A DNA stretch of 64,000 nt from Neobacillus terrae. GTDB taxonomy: Bacteria; Bacillota; Bacilli; Bacillales; Cytobacillaceae. The stretch lies in assembly GCF_011393025.1 (NCBI RefSeq), contig NZ_JAAOEO010000006.1, positions 248,001-312,000 of the forward strand, written 5' to 3'. Shown here one piece after another: positions 34,163 through 43,229 of this stretch. Numbering within the stretch: position 1 is the stretch's first letter; every line of letters begins with the position of its first letter. The notes beneath the pieces were generated by a model, which saw only the letters and a list, made by a program, of their open reading frames with translations, was not told the DNA's origin and searched no databases. The translations under genes and the position numbers were made by a program.

Positions 34163-35692
34163 TTATTCATTAGTATTGGAAAACAATAGGCCGTACCAGT
34201 TGCGCTTATGAATTTCAGGAACCATGGAAGTATGGACATGCTTAACCTGTGTATAAGCATCAAGAGAATGCTTGCCCATTTCACGGCCAATACCGCTTTG
34301 CTTATATCCGCCAAACGGTGCATCATTACGAAGCATATGCCAGTCGTTAATCCAGACAACACCTGCCTGCAGCTTGCGGGATACGTCGTACGCTTTGTTA
34401 ACATCACGTGTCCAAACTCCCGCTGCCAGTCCATAAATGGTGTCATTTGCAAGGCGGATTGCTTCATCAACATCCTTATACCGGATAACTGATAATACTG
34501 GTCCAAAAATTTCTTCACGGGCAATTTTCATATCATTTGTTACGTTTATAAAAATAGTTGGTTCAACGAATTGGCCATTTTCACAGCCAGCAACTACTGC
34601 TTCTTTCCCGCCGCAAACGAGAGTGGCACCTTCTGCCTTACCCGCTTCAATATAGGAAAGGATGGTTTCCTTTTGCTTTTTCGAAATAACAGGACCAACA
34701 TCTGTAGCAGGATCTAGTGGATTTCCAAGCTTAATCTTTCCTGCCAGCTTTACAAGCTGCTCTACTACAGCATCATGCAGATGATCCGGAACAAAAAGTC
34801 TAGTTCCAGACTCACAAAGTTGTCCGGAATGCAAAAATACTCCAAACAGGCTTCCAGGAATAGCAAGGCTTAAATCTGCATCTTCTAGAATGATATTTGG
34901 CGACTTTCCGCCGAGCTCCAAGGTTGTATTTTTAATAGTCTCAGCAGCAAGCTTCATAACACGGCGTCCTACATCTGTAGAACCAGTAAATGCAACCTTA
35001 TCCACCTTTGGATGTTTAACTAGAGTTTCGCCTACTTCAGCACCTGGCCCTGTCACTACATTAATGACTCCAGGAGGAACAACCTGTGAAATGATTTCAG
35101 CAAGTTTTAAAGTAGAAAGTGGTGTATAGCTTGCAGGCTTGACCACAACTGTGTTACCCATAGCGAGTGCCGGAGCGATCTTCCAGGTTGCAATGACCAT
35201 TGGAAGGTTCCAGGGTGTTATTGCAGCACAAACTCCAATTGGCTCTCTCCAAATAAAGTTATGGGCCGGTCCAGGAAAAGGCGGGCTTGGAAGCGTTTCT
35301 GAAAATGGATACTCTTCAACAAACTTCGCAAGGGTCTGAAATAGATCAACCATTTGCAAAATATCATTACCACCCAGTCTTCGAACTGTTCCGCCAGAGC
35401 TAATAGCTTCTAAATAGGCAAGTTCTTCTGCGTGCGCAGCAATTTGGTAGGAAATGGCATAAAGAACCTTTGATCTATCCTTAGGCTTCATGTTCTTCCA
35501 ATCGGTGCTGTCAAAAGCATTTCTTGCAGCTTCAACTGCTTTATTGACATCCTCTTCTGTTCCCTTAGCCACTCTAGCTACAAGTTCGCCTGTAGCAGGG
35601 TTGAAAACATCAAACGTTTCACCGTTTGATGCCGGCTCCCATGTTCCGTTAATAAATAGCGGAAAGGTTCTTACATCAACTTCTACTGTCAT
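34163..35692 (-). CDS. NAD(P)-dependent aldehyde dehydrogenase
   Basis: A 509-residue aldehyde dehydrogenase. Motifs in order: PWNLPMVIATWKIAPALAMG, FTGSTDVGRRVM, the general-base Glu in LELGGKSPNIIL near 276, the catalytic Cys in SGQLCESGTRLFV near 310, and EEIFGPVLSV. It oxidises an aldehyde to an acid in the cytosol, no CoA-acylating features. The ATG at 35692 follows GAGGAGGAATTG. The stop-to-start gap from the upstream oxidase gene (35718) is 25 bp, indicating one operon. Confidence 0.93.
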   Translation of the reverse strand: MTVEVDVRTFPLFINGTWEPASNGETFDVFNPATGELVARVAKGTEEDVNKAVEAARNAFDSTDWKNMKPKDRSKVLYAISYQIAAHAEELAYLEAISSGGTVRRLGGNDILQMVDLFQTLAKFVEEYPFSETLPSPPFPGPAHNFIWREPIGVCAAITPWNLPMVIATWKIAPALAMGNTVVVKPASYTPLSTLKLAEIISQVVPPGVINVVTGPGAEVGETLVKHPKVDKVAFTGSTDVGRRVMKLAAETIKNTTLELGGKSPNIILEDADLSLAIPGSLFGVFLHSGQLCESGTRLFVPDHLHDAVVEQLVKLAGKIKLGNPLDPATDVGPVISKKQKETILSYIEAGKAEGATLVCGGKEAVVAGCENGQFVEPTIFINVTNDMKIAREEIFGPVLSVIRYKDVDEAIRLANDTIYGLAAGVWTRDVNKAYDVSRKLQAGVVWINDWHMLRNDAPFGGYKQSGIGREMGKHSLDAYTQVKHVHTSMVPEIHKRNWYGLLFSNTNE

Positions 35693-35717
35693 TTCAATTC
35701 CTCCTCTTATAGAATTT

Positions 35718-36611
35718 TTAAAGAACACCAAGCTCGCTTTCTGTAAATCTGTAAATCTCTTCTATCTTTTTGCCTCTTGCCCGTGAAAGAATATCCATGC
35801 GGACAGAAAGCTGGCGAAGTGTAAAGTTCATTGTATCCTCAAGTAAATGGCCAAACTCACTGACATCTTTGCCGGCAAAGCCTTCCTGATTTAGCCGGAT
35901 TGCCAGCGGAGTCAGTTCTTGCATTTTGGCTTCAACAAATTCAAATAAATGTGGATGCTCACAAATCAGGCGCTGCAGTAAGAATGTACCATACCCTATA
36001 TGTCTTGATTCATCCTTCTTTAAATAACCGATTCCCTGTAGCAGGCCTGGCATGATTCCGTCTGCTTCAAGGGATTTATAGAAGGAATAATAGCCTGTTT
36101 CGGCCAAAACGCCTTCCACAAACATGTTGTAAACAACAGAGGCTTCTGCAATTGCTTCAGGTGATTGGTCGGTTACTAGGCGTTCCATTGCAGCTGGCAA
36201 AATTTCATAGAAAATTGTTTTATAAGCACCTGTATGGAAATGGGAGAGGTCCCCGCGCTCACCAATAGCATTTAGAACCAGCCTGAAGAATTCTGTATGC
36301 TTAGCTTCCTCGAATAAAAAGGTGGTAAGGAACATTTCTTCTTCAAGCCTGCCTTCTTTAGCTATCGTCATGATTAGCGGCAGCAAATCAAGCGTTACAG
36401 CTTCTTCACCTGCCTGGAATTGGGATATTAAGCGCAGAATATCATGCTTTTGTTCCGCGGGTAATTTCTGCCAGTCTTTTTGGTCTTGTGAAAAATCAAT
36501 GTCAGAGGGATTCCAAATACCAAACTTCTTTGCTTTTTGATACAAGCGGAATGGGAATGAATCCTCCAGCAGTCCCCTTTTGCTTGTTGTTAAAATGGTT
36601 CTTTGTTCCAT
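35718..36611 (-). CDS. R2-like ligand-binding oxidase (R2lox)
   Basis: A 297-residue ferritin-like protein often mislabelled ribonucleotide reductase beta subunit. From the ATG at 36611 (GGAGG 8 nt upstream) the metal ligands are Glu69 (AGEEAV), Glu102 and His105 (EEAKH), Glu166 (YNMFVEG), Glu201 and His204 (DESRH). The residues that form the Tyr-Val ether crosslink in known R2lox, Val72 and Tyr161, are also present. R2lox proteins assemble a Mn/Fe site with a bound long-chain fatty acid and perform two-electron oxidation; the natural substrate is unknown. Here it sits between an acyl-CoA synthetase gene and aldehyde/alcohol dehydrogenase genes, suggesting oxidation of a lipid-like substrate. 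Confidence 0.92.
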   Translation of the reverse strand: MEQRTILTTSKRGLLEDSFPFRLYQKAKKFGIWNPSDIDFSQDQKDWQKLPAEQKHDILRLISQFQAGEEAVTLDLLPLIMTIAKEGRLEEEMFLTTFLFEEAKHTEFFRLVLNAIGERGDLSHFHTGAYKTIFYEILPAAMERLVTDQSPEAIAEASVVYNMFVEGVLAETGYYSFYKSLEADGIMPGLLQGIGYLKKDESRHIGYGTFLLQRLICEHPHLFEFVEAKMQELTPLAIRLNQEGFAGKDVSEFGHLLEDTMNFTLRQLSVRMDILSRARGKKIEEIYRFTESELGVL

Positions 36612-36630
36612 ATTCACTTCCTCCTTGAAT

Positions 36631-38148
36631 TTAATAGGATACTATATCAGCAGCGGTCTGCCTTAGATGGGTTTTTAATATCTTTCCAACTCCATTGCGG
36701 GGAAGGGAGTCCATAAAAACAACCCTTCTAGGTGTTTTATTCTTGGCAAGGTGTTCCTGGCAAAAACGTATCAGCTCTTCCTCCGTTACTTCTGATCCAG
36801 GCTTTTTAACGATGCAAGCGACCATTTCCTCACCCATTCTTGCATCAGGCACTCCGACCACAGCAGCCTCTGAAACTTTTTCGTGACCGTTAAGAAGCTC
36901 TTCAATATCACGCGGGTAAACATTAAAGCCGCCTCTGATAATCAGGTCCTTTTTACGGTCTACAATATACAGGTATCCTTCGTTATCCACCCTGGCCATG
37001 TCTCCTGTATGTAACCATCCATTTTGTAAAACCTTTTTGGATTCTTCTTCATTTTGATAATAACCAGGTGTCACGTTGTCTCCCCGGACAATAAGCTCCC
37101 CAACATCACCAGCAGGAACCTCTTCGCCCAGATCATCAATAATTTTAATCTCTACTCCGGGTATGGGAATACCAACAGAGCCGGGCTTAATTTCAATATT
37201 TTTATGATGTGCTGTCACGACCGGCGCAGCTTCTGAAAGACCATAACCCTCCAGCACCACTGCCCCGAACCTGTTCTTAAATTCATTAAGCAATGCTACA
37301 GGCAAAGGAGCAGATCCTGAACCAACAGACTCAAGTGAAGAAGTATCAAAATCACCGGCCTTAGGATACGCGAGCATAGCATGGATCATCGCTGGTACAG
37401 CAGAAAATGACTTAACTTTATATTTTTCAATTGCTTCAAATATCTCTTTGGGGTCAAATTTTGAAAAGATCACAACAGAACTTCCAGTTAAAAAACAGGC
37501 ATTCGATATTGTAAGACCGTAAACATGAGCAAGCGGCAGGACTCCTATTGTAATCCCGCTTTCAGCTCGGCTATGTTCTGAGGAGTTAACGGCGTTGGAA
37601 TAGAGGTTTTTATGGGTTAATAGCACGCCTTTAGGATTTCCGGTTGTACCGGAGGTGTAAAGAATAACAGCAGTATCTTCGTCAGTTGCTTCCACTTCCT
37701 TCAAAGTATCATCCTTCATCATGTCATAAAAATTTAGGACTCCTTCACCGGAGGGAAGATCCGTTACAATGAGTGCAGGCTGCTGATCCAAGCCATCAAG
37801 TGATTTTTTCACCTGTTCTGCTGTATACGAAGAACAAATGACAGCTTTCGCAGTACTGTTTTTTATAATGTAATGAATTTCTTTAGGATGCAGGGTGAAC
37901 ATAACAGGAACAATTACAGCACCGCTTCTGGTAATTCCCTGATAGGAAAAAACAACCTCCGGGCAGTTTGGCATGCAAACTACTACACGGTCTCCTTTTT
38001 CTATGCCAAGCCTGTTTTGCAGACCACTGGCTAATTGATCTGCATACAATTTTGTTTCTAAATTCGTGTATTGCTTATCACGGTAATACAAAAATGGATA
38101 CTCACCGTATTTGTCTATATTAACCTCAAGCAATTCCTTTAGTGTCAT
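36631..38148 (-). CDS. AMP-forming acyl-CoA synthetase
   Basis: A 505-residue acyl-CoA synthetase with P-loop YTSGTTGNPKGVLLT, GYGLSE, WLHTGDMARVDNEGYLY and the final PRNGVGKILKTHL Lys. ATG at 38148 is chosen for the AGAAGGAGTGG upstream. It lies 20 bp upstream of the R2lox gene, making its acyl-CoA or acyl-AMP product a candidate partner for the oxidase. Confidence 0.92.
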   Translation of the reverse strand: MTLKELLEVNIDKYGEYPFLYYRDKQYTNLETKLYADQLASGLQNRLGIEKGDRVVVCMPNCPEVVFSYQGITRSGAVIVPVMFTLHPKEIHYIIKNSTAKAVICSSYTAEQVKKSLDGLDQQPALIVTDLPSGEGVLNFYDMMKDDTLKEVEATDEDTAVILYTSGTTGNPKGVLLTHKNLYSNAVNSSEHSRAESGITIGVLPLAHVYGLTISNACFLTGSSVVIFSKFDPKEIFEAIEKYKVKSFSAVPAMIHAMLAYPKAGDFDTSSLESVGSGSAPLPVALLNEFKNRFGAVVLEGYGLSEAAPVVTAHHKNIEIKPGSVGIPIPGVEIKIIDDLGEEVPAGDVGELIVRGDNVTPGYYQNEEESKKVLQNGWLHTGDMARVDNEGYLYIVDRKKDLIIRGGFNVYPRDIEELLNGHEKVSEAAVVGVPDARMGEEMVACIVKKPGSEVTEEELIRFCQEHLAKNKTPRRVVFMDSLPRNGVGKILKTHLRQTAADIVSY

Positions 38149-38187
38149 ATCTTCCACTCCTTCTTCTTGGGCTAAGAGGGAAATCAA

Positions 38188-39132
38188 CTAAACCAGTTTA
38201 TAAATCATGACACTTTCAATGTTTTCTTTTTCCACCTCCCCTCGTAATTCCATTAAGTCAAGATGACCCTGGATTTGTGACAATCCCAGGAAAATGGTTT
38301 TGTCTCTTAATCTTGGATACATGACAAGACAAATCTCGTATATATTTTTACTGCCTGATGCGAGAATTTCATAGATTTGCCTGCTGCGTTTATCATGCTC
38401 GGCAAGCCTTTTTTCTATCAATTCAATATGCTGTTCAAACGGTTTGCCGTGCCCCGAATAACAGTTTTTCAGAGGGAGAGTCTTCACTCGGTTAAGAGAT
38501 TCCCGATATTGCAGCAGGGTTTTAGGACGTTCCATCTGGCCGGGTGGCGGAGGTTCAATGAAAGCGTTTACGGATAATTCCGGAATAATATGGTCTCCAA
38601 CCAAAGCTGTGCCGTCTTCTTGATTCCATAACAGAATATCTGTCTGGCTGTGACCAGGAACATAGGTAACTTTGAAGGGAACTCCACCAATATGGACATC
38701 GTCTTCATCCTTTAAATAATGTACATTCTTCCATATTTCTTCTTTATATCTTCTCACATGCTGATGCTCTGACGAATCGGCACCGCATTGAGTTAGAAAG
38801 TTATTAAAGAAGTCATTTATTCTGTTAAACTCATTTATGCCGCCCGTAACCACTGGCTCAGCAAGCTCGTGGACATAGACAGGCAGATCAGCTTCCTCCT
38901 GAATGTACATGACACCGCCGGAATGATCTGTGTGCATATGTGTTAAAACAATGCTGTCAAAGTCTTTAAAAGTAAGTCCATGTTCTTTTAACTGAGATTT
39001 CAGCTGATTAAAGGATTTCCTTCCTGGATTCCCCGCATCTACAAGAGTTGCCGTTTCACCTATTACAGCAAAGGCATTTACAAATCCTTCGGAAAAAGGT
39101 GTATCCATTGTCAGCGTTTTTATCTTTCGAAT
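38188..39132 (-). CDS. Metallo-beta-lactamase-fold hydrolase with a likely ATT start
   Basis: An MBL-fold hydrolase of about 314 residues: HMHTDHSGG (two-metal site), VTYVPGHSQTDIL, LVGDHIIP and CYSGHGKPFEQH supply the remaining ligands. Family members cleave thioesters, lactones or related bonds. The first ATG (39108) has no ribosome binding site, while an in-frame ATT at 39132 follows AAGGGGTGAGG and adds the expected first strand (RKIKTLTMDTPF). ATT is a rare start, so this is probable rather than certain. The gene begins the run MBL, acyl-CoA synthetase, R2lox, ALDH, ADH. Confidence 0.85.
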   Translation of the reverse strand: MRKIKTLTMDTPFSEGFVNAFAVIGETATLVDAGNPGRKSFNQLKSQLKEHGLTFKDFDSIVLTHMHTDHSGGVMYIQEEADLPVYVHELAEPVVTGGINEFNRINDFFNNFLTQCGADSSEHQHVRRYKEEIWKNVHYLKDEDDVHIGGVPFKVTYVPGHSQTDILLWNQEDGTALVGDHIIPELSVNAFIEPPPPGQMERPKTLLQYRESLNRVKTLPLKNCYSGHGKPFEQHIELIEKRLAEHDKRSRQIYEILASGSKNIYEICLVMYPRLRDKTIFLGLSQIQGHLDLMELRGEVEKENIESVMIYKLV

Positions 39133-39238
39133 AAGACCTCACCCCTTTTTTAAAGTTTAAATACAGGGTTTTAGGCCATCACTCTTTTTTATTGCTGGGC
39201 CAGGATTTCTTTGCCCTTGTCGAAAATGGTCTAAATTC

Positions 39239-40237
39239 CTATAAAGTTACCTTTGCTGGCGCTCCTGAAAAAAGTGCTTTTGCATTTTCGCCAATCATCT
39301 TATCGATTTGCTTTTCAGTAACACCGTTTTCCCTCAGCTGAGGAAGGATATTGCTGAAAATATGAGTTGGCTGCCAGTTTTCCATTATTTTTGTTAATTG
39401 TTCATTCATCACTGGAGGACGGCCGAGCCAGATATTAACAGTATCATGAGCAAGCATGATTTGATCCTCGTAGCCTTCCTTTAACAGGGCAAGAAGGACC
39501 TGAACTCTTTCCTGGTCAAACGGCGCGCCTACCATTCCCTGAATACCAAAGCGATCAAAACCAATTCTCACTCCCTGATCCACTGTTTCCTTGTGATATT
39601 CAGGATTTGTATTTCCGCACATATGTCCAATAATAATTTTTGAAGGATCTGCTCCATGTTCAATCAGGAACCTTGCTTGTTCTGGTCCCATTGTTCCTTC
39701 TTGGGTATGAGTCAAGATGACAACGCCTGTTTCCTTTTGAGCTCTTGCCCCTGCACGGAAAAACATTTGTTCATAAGGAGTAATTTTATCTTTACTGGAT
39801 GCCAGCTTAATGACCCCCGGTTTTATTCCGGTTCCGGCTATCCCTTCATTAATTTCCCTAATAAACATTTCATAGATTTCTTCCTCGGCTGTACCCAGCG
39901 CCTGGCGGAATTTAAAATAAGGTGTTGCACCTTCGCCTTCATAATAGTAGCCTGTGGCACAAATGATCTGAAGTCCTGTTTCTTCGCTGATTTTCTTTAA
40001 AAATTCAGGGTTTCTGCCGCATTCATTTGGTGTTGGATCAACGACTGTCTGCACCCCAAAGCTTTGGATCTGCCTGGCAATTTTTACTGCTTCCGCTAAT
40101 GCTTTTTCTTGATGAAATCCGCCAAGGGTTACATCACCCTGGAAACCTGGATAGCCAAAAATAAAATGTTCGTGAATCAAAGTTTTTCCCAATTGGTCCA
40201 CTGAAATAGGCCCTGTTACAGTATTGATTGTTGTCAT
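39239..40237 (-). CDS. Phosphotriesterase-like lactonase family amidohydrolase
   Basis: A 332-residue TIM-barrel amidohydrolase of the phosphotriesterase family. Metal ligands are visible as HEHF near residue 23, the bridging Lys in GVIKLASS near 147, His in ILTHTQEG, His in IIGHMCGN and Asp in MLAHDTVN. Bacterial and archaeal relatives (PLLs) open gamma- and delta-lactones or acyl-homoserine lactones. Its presence among 4-hydroxyacyl-CoA type genes suggests that it opens a lactone to a hydroxy acid. It could instead be a quorum-quenching lactonase. Start ATG at 40237 follows GGTGG. Confidence 0.88.
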   Translation of the reverse strand: MTTINTVTGPISVDQLGKTLIHEHFIFGYPGFQGDVTLGGFHQEKALAEAVKIARQIQSFGVQTVVDPTPNECGRNPEFLKKISEETGLQIICATGYYYEGEGATPYFKFRQALGTAEEEIYEMFIREINEGIAGTGIKPGVIKLASSKDKITPYEQMFFRAGARAQKETGVVILTHTQEGTMGPEQARFLIEHGADPSKIIIGHMCGNTNPEYHKETVDQGVRIGFDRFGIQGMVGAPFDQERVQVLLALLKEGYEDQIMLAHDTVNIWLGRPPVMNEQLTKIMENWQPTHIFSNILPQLRENGVTEKQIDKMIGENAKALFSGAPAKVTL

Positions 40238-40270
40238 GAATAAGCACCACCGTGATATTTTTTATTAGAA

Positions 40271-40302
40271 AGCCAGACTTACAAATTTCTGTAAGTTTGG
40301 CG
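40271..40302 (-). terminator. Terminator after the quinone oxidoreductase operon
   Basis: Stem CCAGACTTACA / TGTAAGTTTGG; TTTCTAATAAAAAA follows on the minus strand. The region 40303-40492 between this and the stop codon at 40493 carries no gene I can support. Confidence 0.65.
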
Positions 40303-40492
40303 GCATTCAAATCTTAGTGCGAAATGTTCCAAAATCTGCGATCGAACTGGCGGCACGGAGGGAAGCCTCCGAATAATTTATATAACATTTTAGATAGGAC
40401 TTGATCCAACTTTGTCCTAGAAGTCCCCTCTCGAGGACATTTCGAGTTTAGTCCTTGATGGATTTCACCCAAGTGACAAAATTTAATAGTTT

Positions 40493-41467
40493 TTAAGGCT
40501 TCAATATAAGCTTTCCTTTTGTCTGTCGCGATTGAAGGAGTCTGTGAACCTCTGCAGCCTGTTCTAGCGAGTAAACTCCGCCAATTGTCAGCTTTAACTT
40601 TCCTTGTGACAAATATGTCAGCATTTCCTTCATACTTGAATGGATTAATTCCGGTTTCCTCATAATTTGTGGGAGAAAAAATCCGATTACTGACTGGTTC
40701 CTGGCCATTAGGAAGGAAGGATAAAAGTTTGCCTGCTCTCCGCTTGCCACACCATAAATGACAAGCCGGCCAAAAGTGGCCAGGCATTTCAATGTTTTTT
40801 GAAAAACATCTCCTCCTGCCATTTCAAGTGCAACATTTACTCCTTTTCCGTCTGTAGCTTCGAGAACTTGTTTCTCCCAGCCATCTTCGGTGTAATTAAC
40901 GAGAACATCCGCACCCATTTCACGGGCTAGCTTTAGTTTTTCTGAGGAGCTTGCTGTAGCGATTACTTTTCCTGCCCCCATTAACTTGGCAAGCTGGACT
41001 GCAAGTGTTCCGACTCCGCCGGCAGCAGCGTGAACTAGAACGCTTTCGCCTTCCTCCAGCCGGCCCATAGTTTTTAAAATATGATAGGCACTTAAACCTT
41101 GGAGAGGAAGAGCAGCTGCATTTTCAAAATCCATTCCATCTGGCAGCGGAATAAGCCCTCTGCTGTCTGCTAACGCGTATTCGGCGTATCCGCCAGACTC
41201 AATCAGTGTTACCACCCTTGTACCGGGTTTTACAGTAGTAACGTTTTCCCCTACCTCTGTTACTACACCAGCAACTTCTGCACCAGGTATAAAAGGAAGT
41301 GGAGTTTTAATAACATACTGGCCTTCCCGTCTTGCAATATCGGCGAAATTGACGCCAATTGCTTTTATTTGTATTAATACATCAGTGCCTTTAGGTGCCG
41401 GCTTATCTTTTTCTATTATTTGCAGAACCTCTGGCCCACCGTATTTTTCAAGCTGAATAGCTTTCAT
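40493..41467 (-). CDS. Quinone oxidoreductase-like MDR-family protein
   Basis: A 324-residue medium-chain reductase without structural zinc. ENVTTVKPGTRVVTLIESGG, the dinucleotide site HAAAGGVGTLAVQLAKLMGA near residues 147-166 and a C-terminal YSLEQAAEVHRLLQSRQTKG identify the zeta-crystallin/quinone oxidoreductase group, which also contains enoyl reductases. It would use NADPH to reduce an enone or enoyl thioester. It is last in the operon HBD, thioesterase, SDR, enoyl-CoA hydratase, and this gene. Confidence 0.9.
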   Translation of the reverse strand: MKAIQLEKYGGPEVLQIIEKDKPAPKGTDVLIQIKAIGVNFADIARREGQYVIKTPLPFIPGAEVAGVVTEVGENVTTVKPGTRVVTLIESGGYAEYALADSRGLIPLPDGMDFENAAALPLQGLSAYHILKTMGRLEEGESVLVHAAAGGVGTLAVQLAKLMGAGKVIATASSSEKLKLAREMGADVLVNYTEDGWEKQVLEATDGKGVNVALEMAGGDVFQKTLKCLATFGRLVIYGVASGEQANFYPSFLMARNQSVIGFFLPQIMRKPELIHSSMKEMLTYLSQGKLKLTIGGVYSLEQAAEVHRLLQSRQTKGKLILKP

Positions 41468-41478
41468 TATCTATCTCC

Positions 41479-42258
41479 TTACCTGCCTGTAAAATTTGGT
41501 TTTCTTTTTTCCTTAAAGGCGGAAATACCCTCCTTATGGTCATCTGTTGTTACCATCATGGTTTGGGTAATTCGTTCCTGTTCAAGAATCTCTTCTAAAG
41601 TCGCATTAAAGGAGTGATCTACTAGTTTTTTAATCATTCCATAAGCCCTGCTAGGACCAGCAGCAAATTTTTCAGCTATTTTCTGAGTTTCCTCATGAAG
41701 CCTTTCTAGAGGAACTAGGTAGTTAACGACGCCCAGATTGTACAGCCTTTCAGCAGGAATTGGCTCAGCGCTGAAAAAGAATTGCTTGGCAAGATGCGGT
41801 CCTACAAGTCGGGGAACAAAATAAGAACCCCCTCCATCTGAAATCAGACCAACCTGAGAAAAGCTTAGCGCAAACTGGCTGTTATCTGCGGCAATAATTA
41901 AATCACAGGCTAATGCCAGGTTAAATCCGGCTCCTGCTGCAAAACCATGAACAGCAGCAATGATAGGCTTCTCTGTTTCCTTCATGGTAAGGATACATTC
42001 GTTAAGCCTTCCGATATGCTCATAAACACCAACGGCATTTGCCTGGCCCATAGATTTAACGTCTCCTCCGGCACTGAAGGAACGGCCGGAACCAGAAAGG
42101 ACAATAACTCTGATTTCTGGGTTTTGCTGAGCCTCTTTAATCGCCTTTGTTAGTCCTAGAATCATATCAGGGCTAAAAGCATTTAAGCTTTCAGGCCTGT
42201 TTAAGGTTAGGGATAGAACTGCCCCCTTTTGATTGATAAGCAAGTGTTGATCTGACAT
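41479..42258 (-). CDS. Enoyl-CoA hydratase/isomerase family protein
   Basis: A 259-residue crotonase-fold protein. The oxyanion motif GSGRSFSAGGDVKSM lies near 62-76 and AAVHGFAAGAGFNLALACD near 102-120. In the second catalytic segment FSQVGLISDGGGSYFVPRLV, the residue at the usual second Glu position reads Asp, which is seen in hydratase and isomerase variants such as PaaG-like proteins. It may hydrate enoyl-CoA or move a double bond. The ATG at 42258 follows GAGAGGAG. Confidence 0.88.
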   Translation of the reverse strand: MSDQHLLINQKGAVLSLTLNRPESLNAFSPDMILGLTKAIKEAQQNPEIRVIVLSGSGRSFSAGGDVKSMGQANAVGVYEHIGRLNECILTMKETEKPIIAAVHGFAAGAGFNLALACDLIIAADNSQFALSFSQVGLISDGGGSYFVPRLVGPHLAKQFFFSAEPIPAERLYNLGVVNYLVPLERLHEETQKIAEKFAAGPSRAYGMIKKLVDHSFNATLEEILEQERITQTMMVTTDDHKEGISAFKEKRKPNFTGR

Positions 42259-42277
42259 ATTAATTCTCCTCTCTCTT

Positions 42278-43057
42278 TTACATAATAAGCCAGCCACCAT
42301 CGACCAGAATATCCGAACCGGTCATATAGGAAGCTTCACTAGATGCGGCAAACGTAATAACATTTGCCACTTCCTCCGGCCTGCCAACACGCCTGAGGGC
42401 TGTATTTCTTCTTATTGCTTTCACAAATTGTTCGTTCTGCAGTCCCTGTTCAGTTAACGGGGTCTCCACGAAACCTGGGGAAACAGAATTGGCTCTTATT
42501 CCGTACGGTGATAATTCCAATGCAAGTGCCCTTGTAAAATTAATTACTCCTGCTTTGGCCGAGCTATAGTGTGGTATATGTGCCCCAGCCTGATGACCTG
42601 AAAGGGAGGCAACATTCACAATTGCTCGAGGATGCGGCTGGCCCTCTTCTTTCTGGGCTGCATCCGCCATAAGGCCGCCGAGTAACTTTGATACAAGAAA
42701 AACGCTTTTTAAATTCGTTTTTTGTACATAGTCCCAATCCTTTGCGGAGGTATCCATAATTTTGGAATGAACTGAACCTCCGGCATTATTGACCAATACA
42801 TGCAAATCACCGTAATGCTGGTGCACATATTCATTAAGTTCCTGCACATCATCTTCATCAGTTACATCTGCGGAAAAAATTTCAGCAGTTGGGATTTTCT
42901 TGGCTGCATTAATTTCTCGGGCAACTGCTTCTAGCTTAGACCGTGTTCGGCCAACAAGAATAACCTTAGCGCCTTCATTTGCAAGCTGGATGGCCGTTGC
43001 TTTTCCTATCCCGCTGCCTGCACCTGTAACCAATGCGATCGTATCTGAAAATCTCAT
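42278..43057 (-). CDS. SDR-family oxidoreductase
   Basis: A 259-residue classical SDR with TGAGSGIG, NNAG near 91, VNVASLSGHQ and catalytic YSSAK near 162. LVGRTRSKLE after the second strand favours NADPH. The C-terminal NSVSPGFVETPLTEQGLQ is like 3-oxoacyl reductases. It is encoded between the enoyl-CoA hydratase and thioesterase genes. The 172-bp gap upstream of the start (43058-43229) holds no gene. Confidence 0.88.
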   Translation of the reverse strand: MRFSDTIALVTGAGSGIGKATAIQLANEGAKVILVGRTRSKLEAVAREINAAKKIPTAEIFSADVTDEDDVQELNEYVHQHYGDLHVLVNNAGGSVHSKIMDTSAKDWDYVQKTNLKSVFLVSKLLGGLMADAAQKEEGQPHPRAIVNVASLSGHQAGAHIPHYSSAKAGVINFTRALALELSPYGIRANSVSPGFVETPLTEQGLQNEQFVKAIRRNTALRRVGRPEEVANVITFAASSEASYMTGSDILVDGGWLIM

Positions 43058-43229
43058 ACTTTCTCCTCCCTTCGTTTTCTTAAAAGTAAAAACTCAGTTA
43101 TATCCGCCAAATTAGATCTTTTTCCGCCGATTTACTAGGATTTATTCTCTGTACTGCTTTTTGCTATGGGAATTTATCCATTAATCAGCCGTACCCATTT
43201 CAGATGCCAATTTCCTAATATTCAGTAAT

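Noticed and set aside
35718..36611. Annotation as class Ib/Ia ribonucleotide reductase beta subunit
   Set aside because: It has the R2lox crosslink pair and metal pattern, no nrdA/nrdE partner nearby, and a catabolic context.
40314..40787. 157-codon minus-strand open frame
   Set aside because: It lies mostly inside the quinone oxidoreductase gene in another frame and reads through the terminator region.
43070..43229. Possible third 21-bp-period array (TCCGCC words about 20-21 bp apart)
   Set aside because: Only two similar words, no sustained register.
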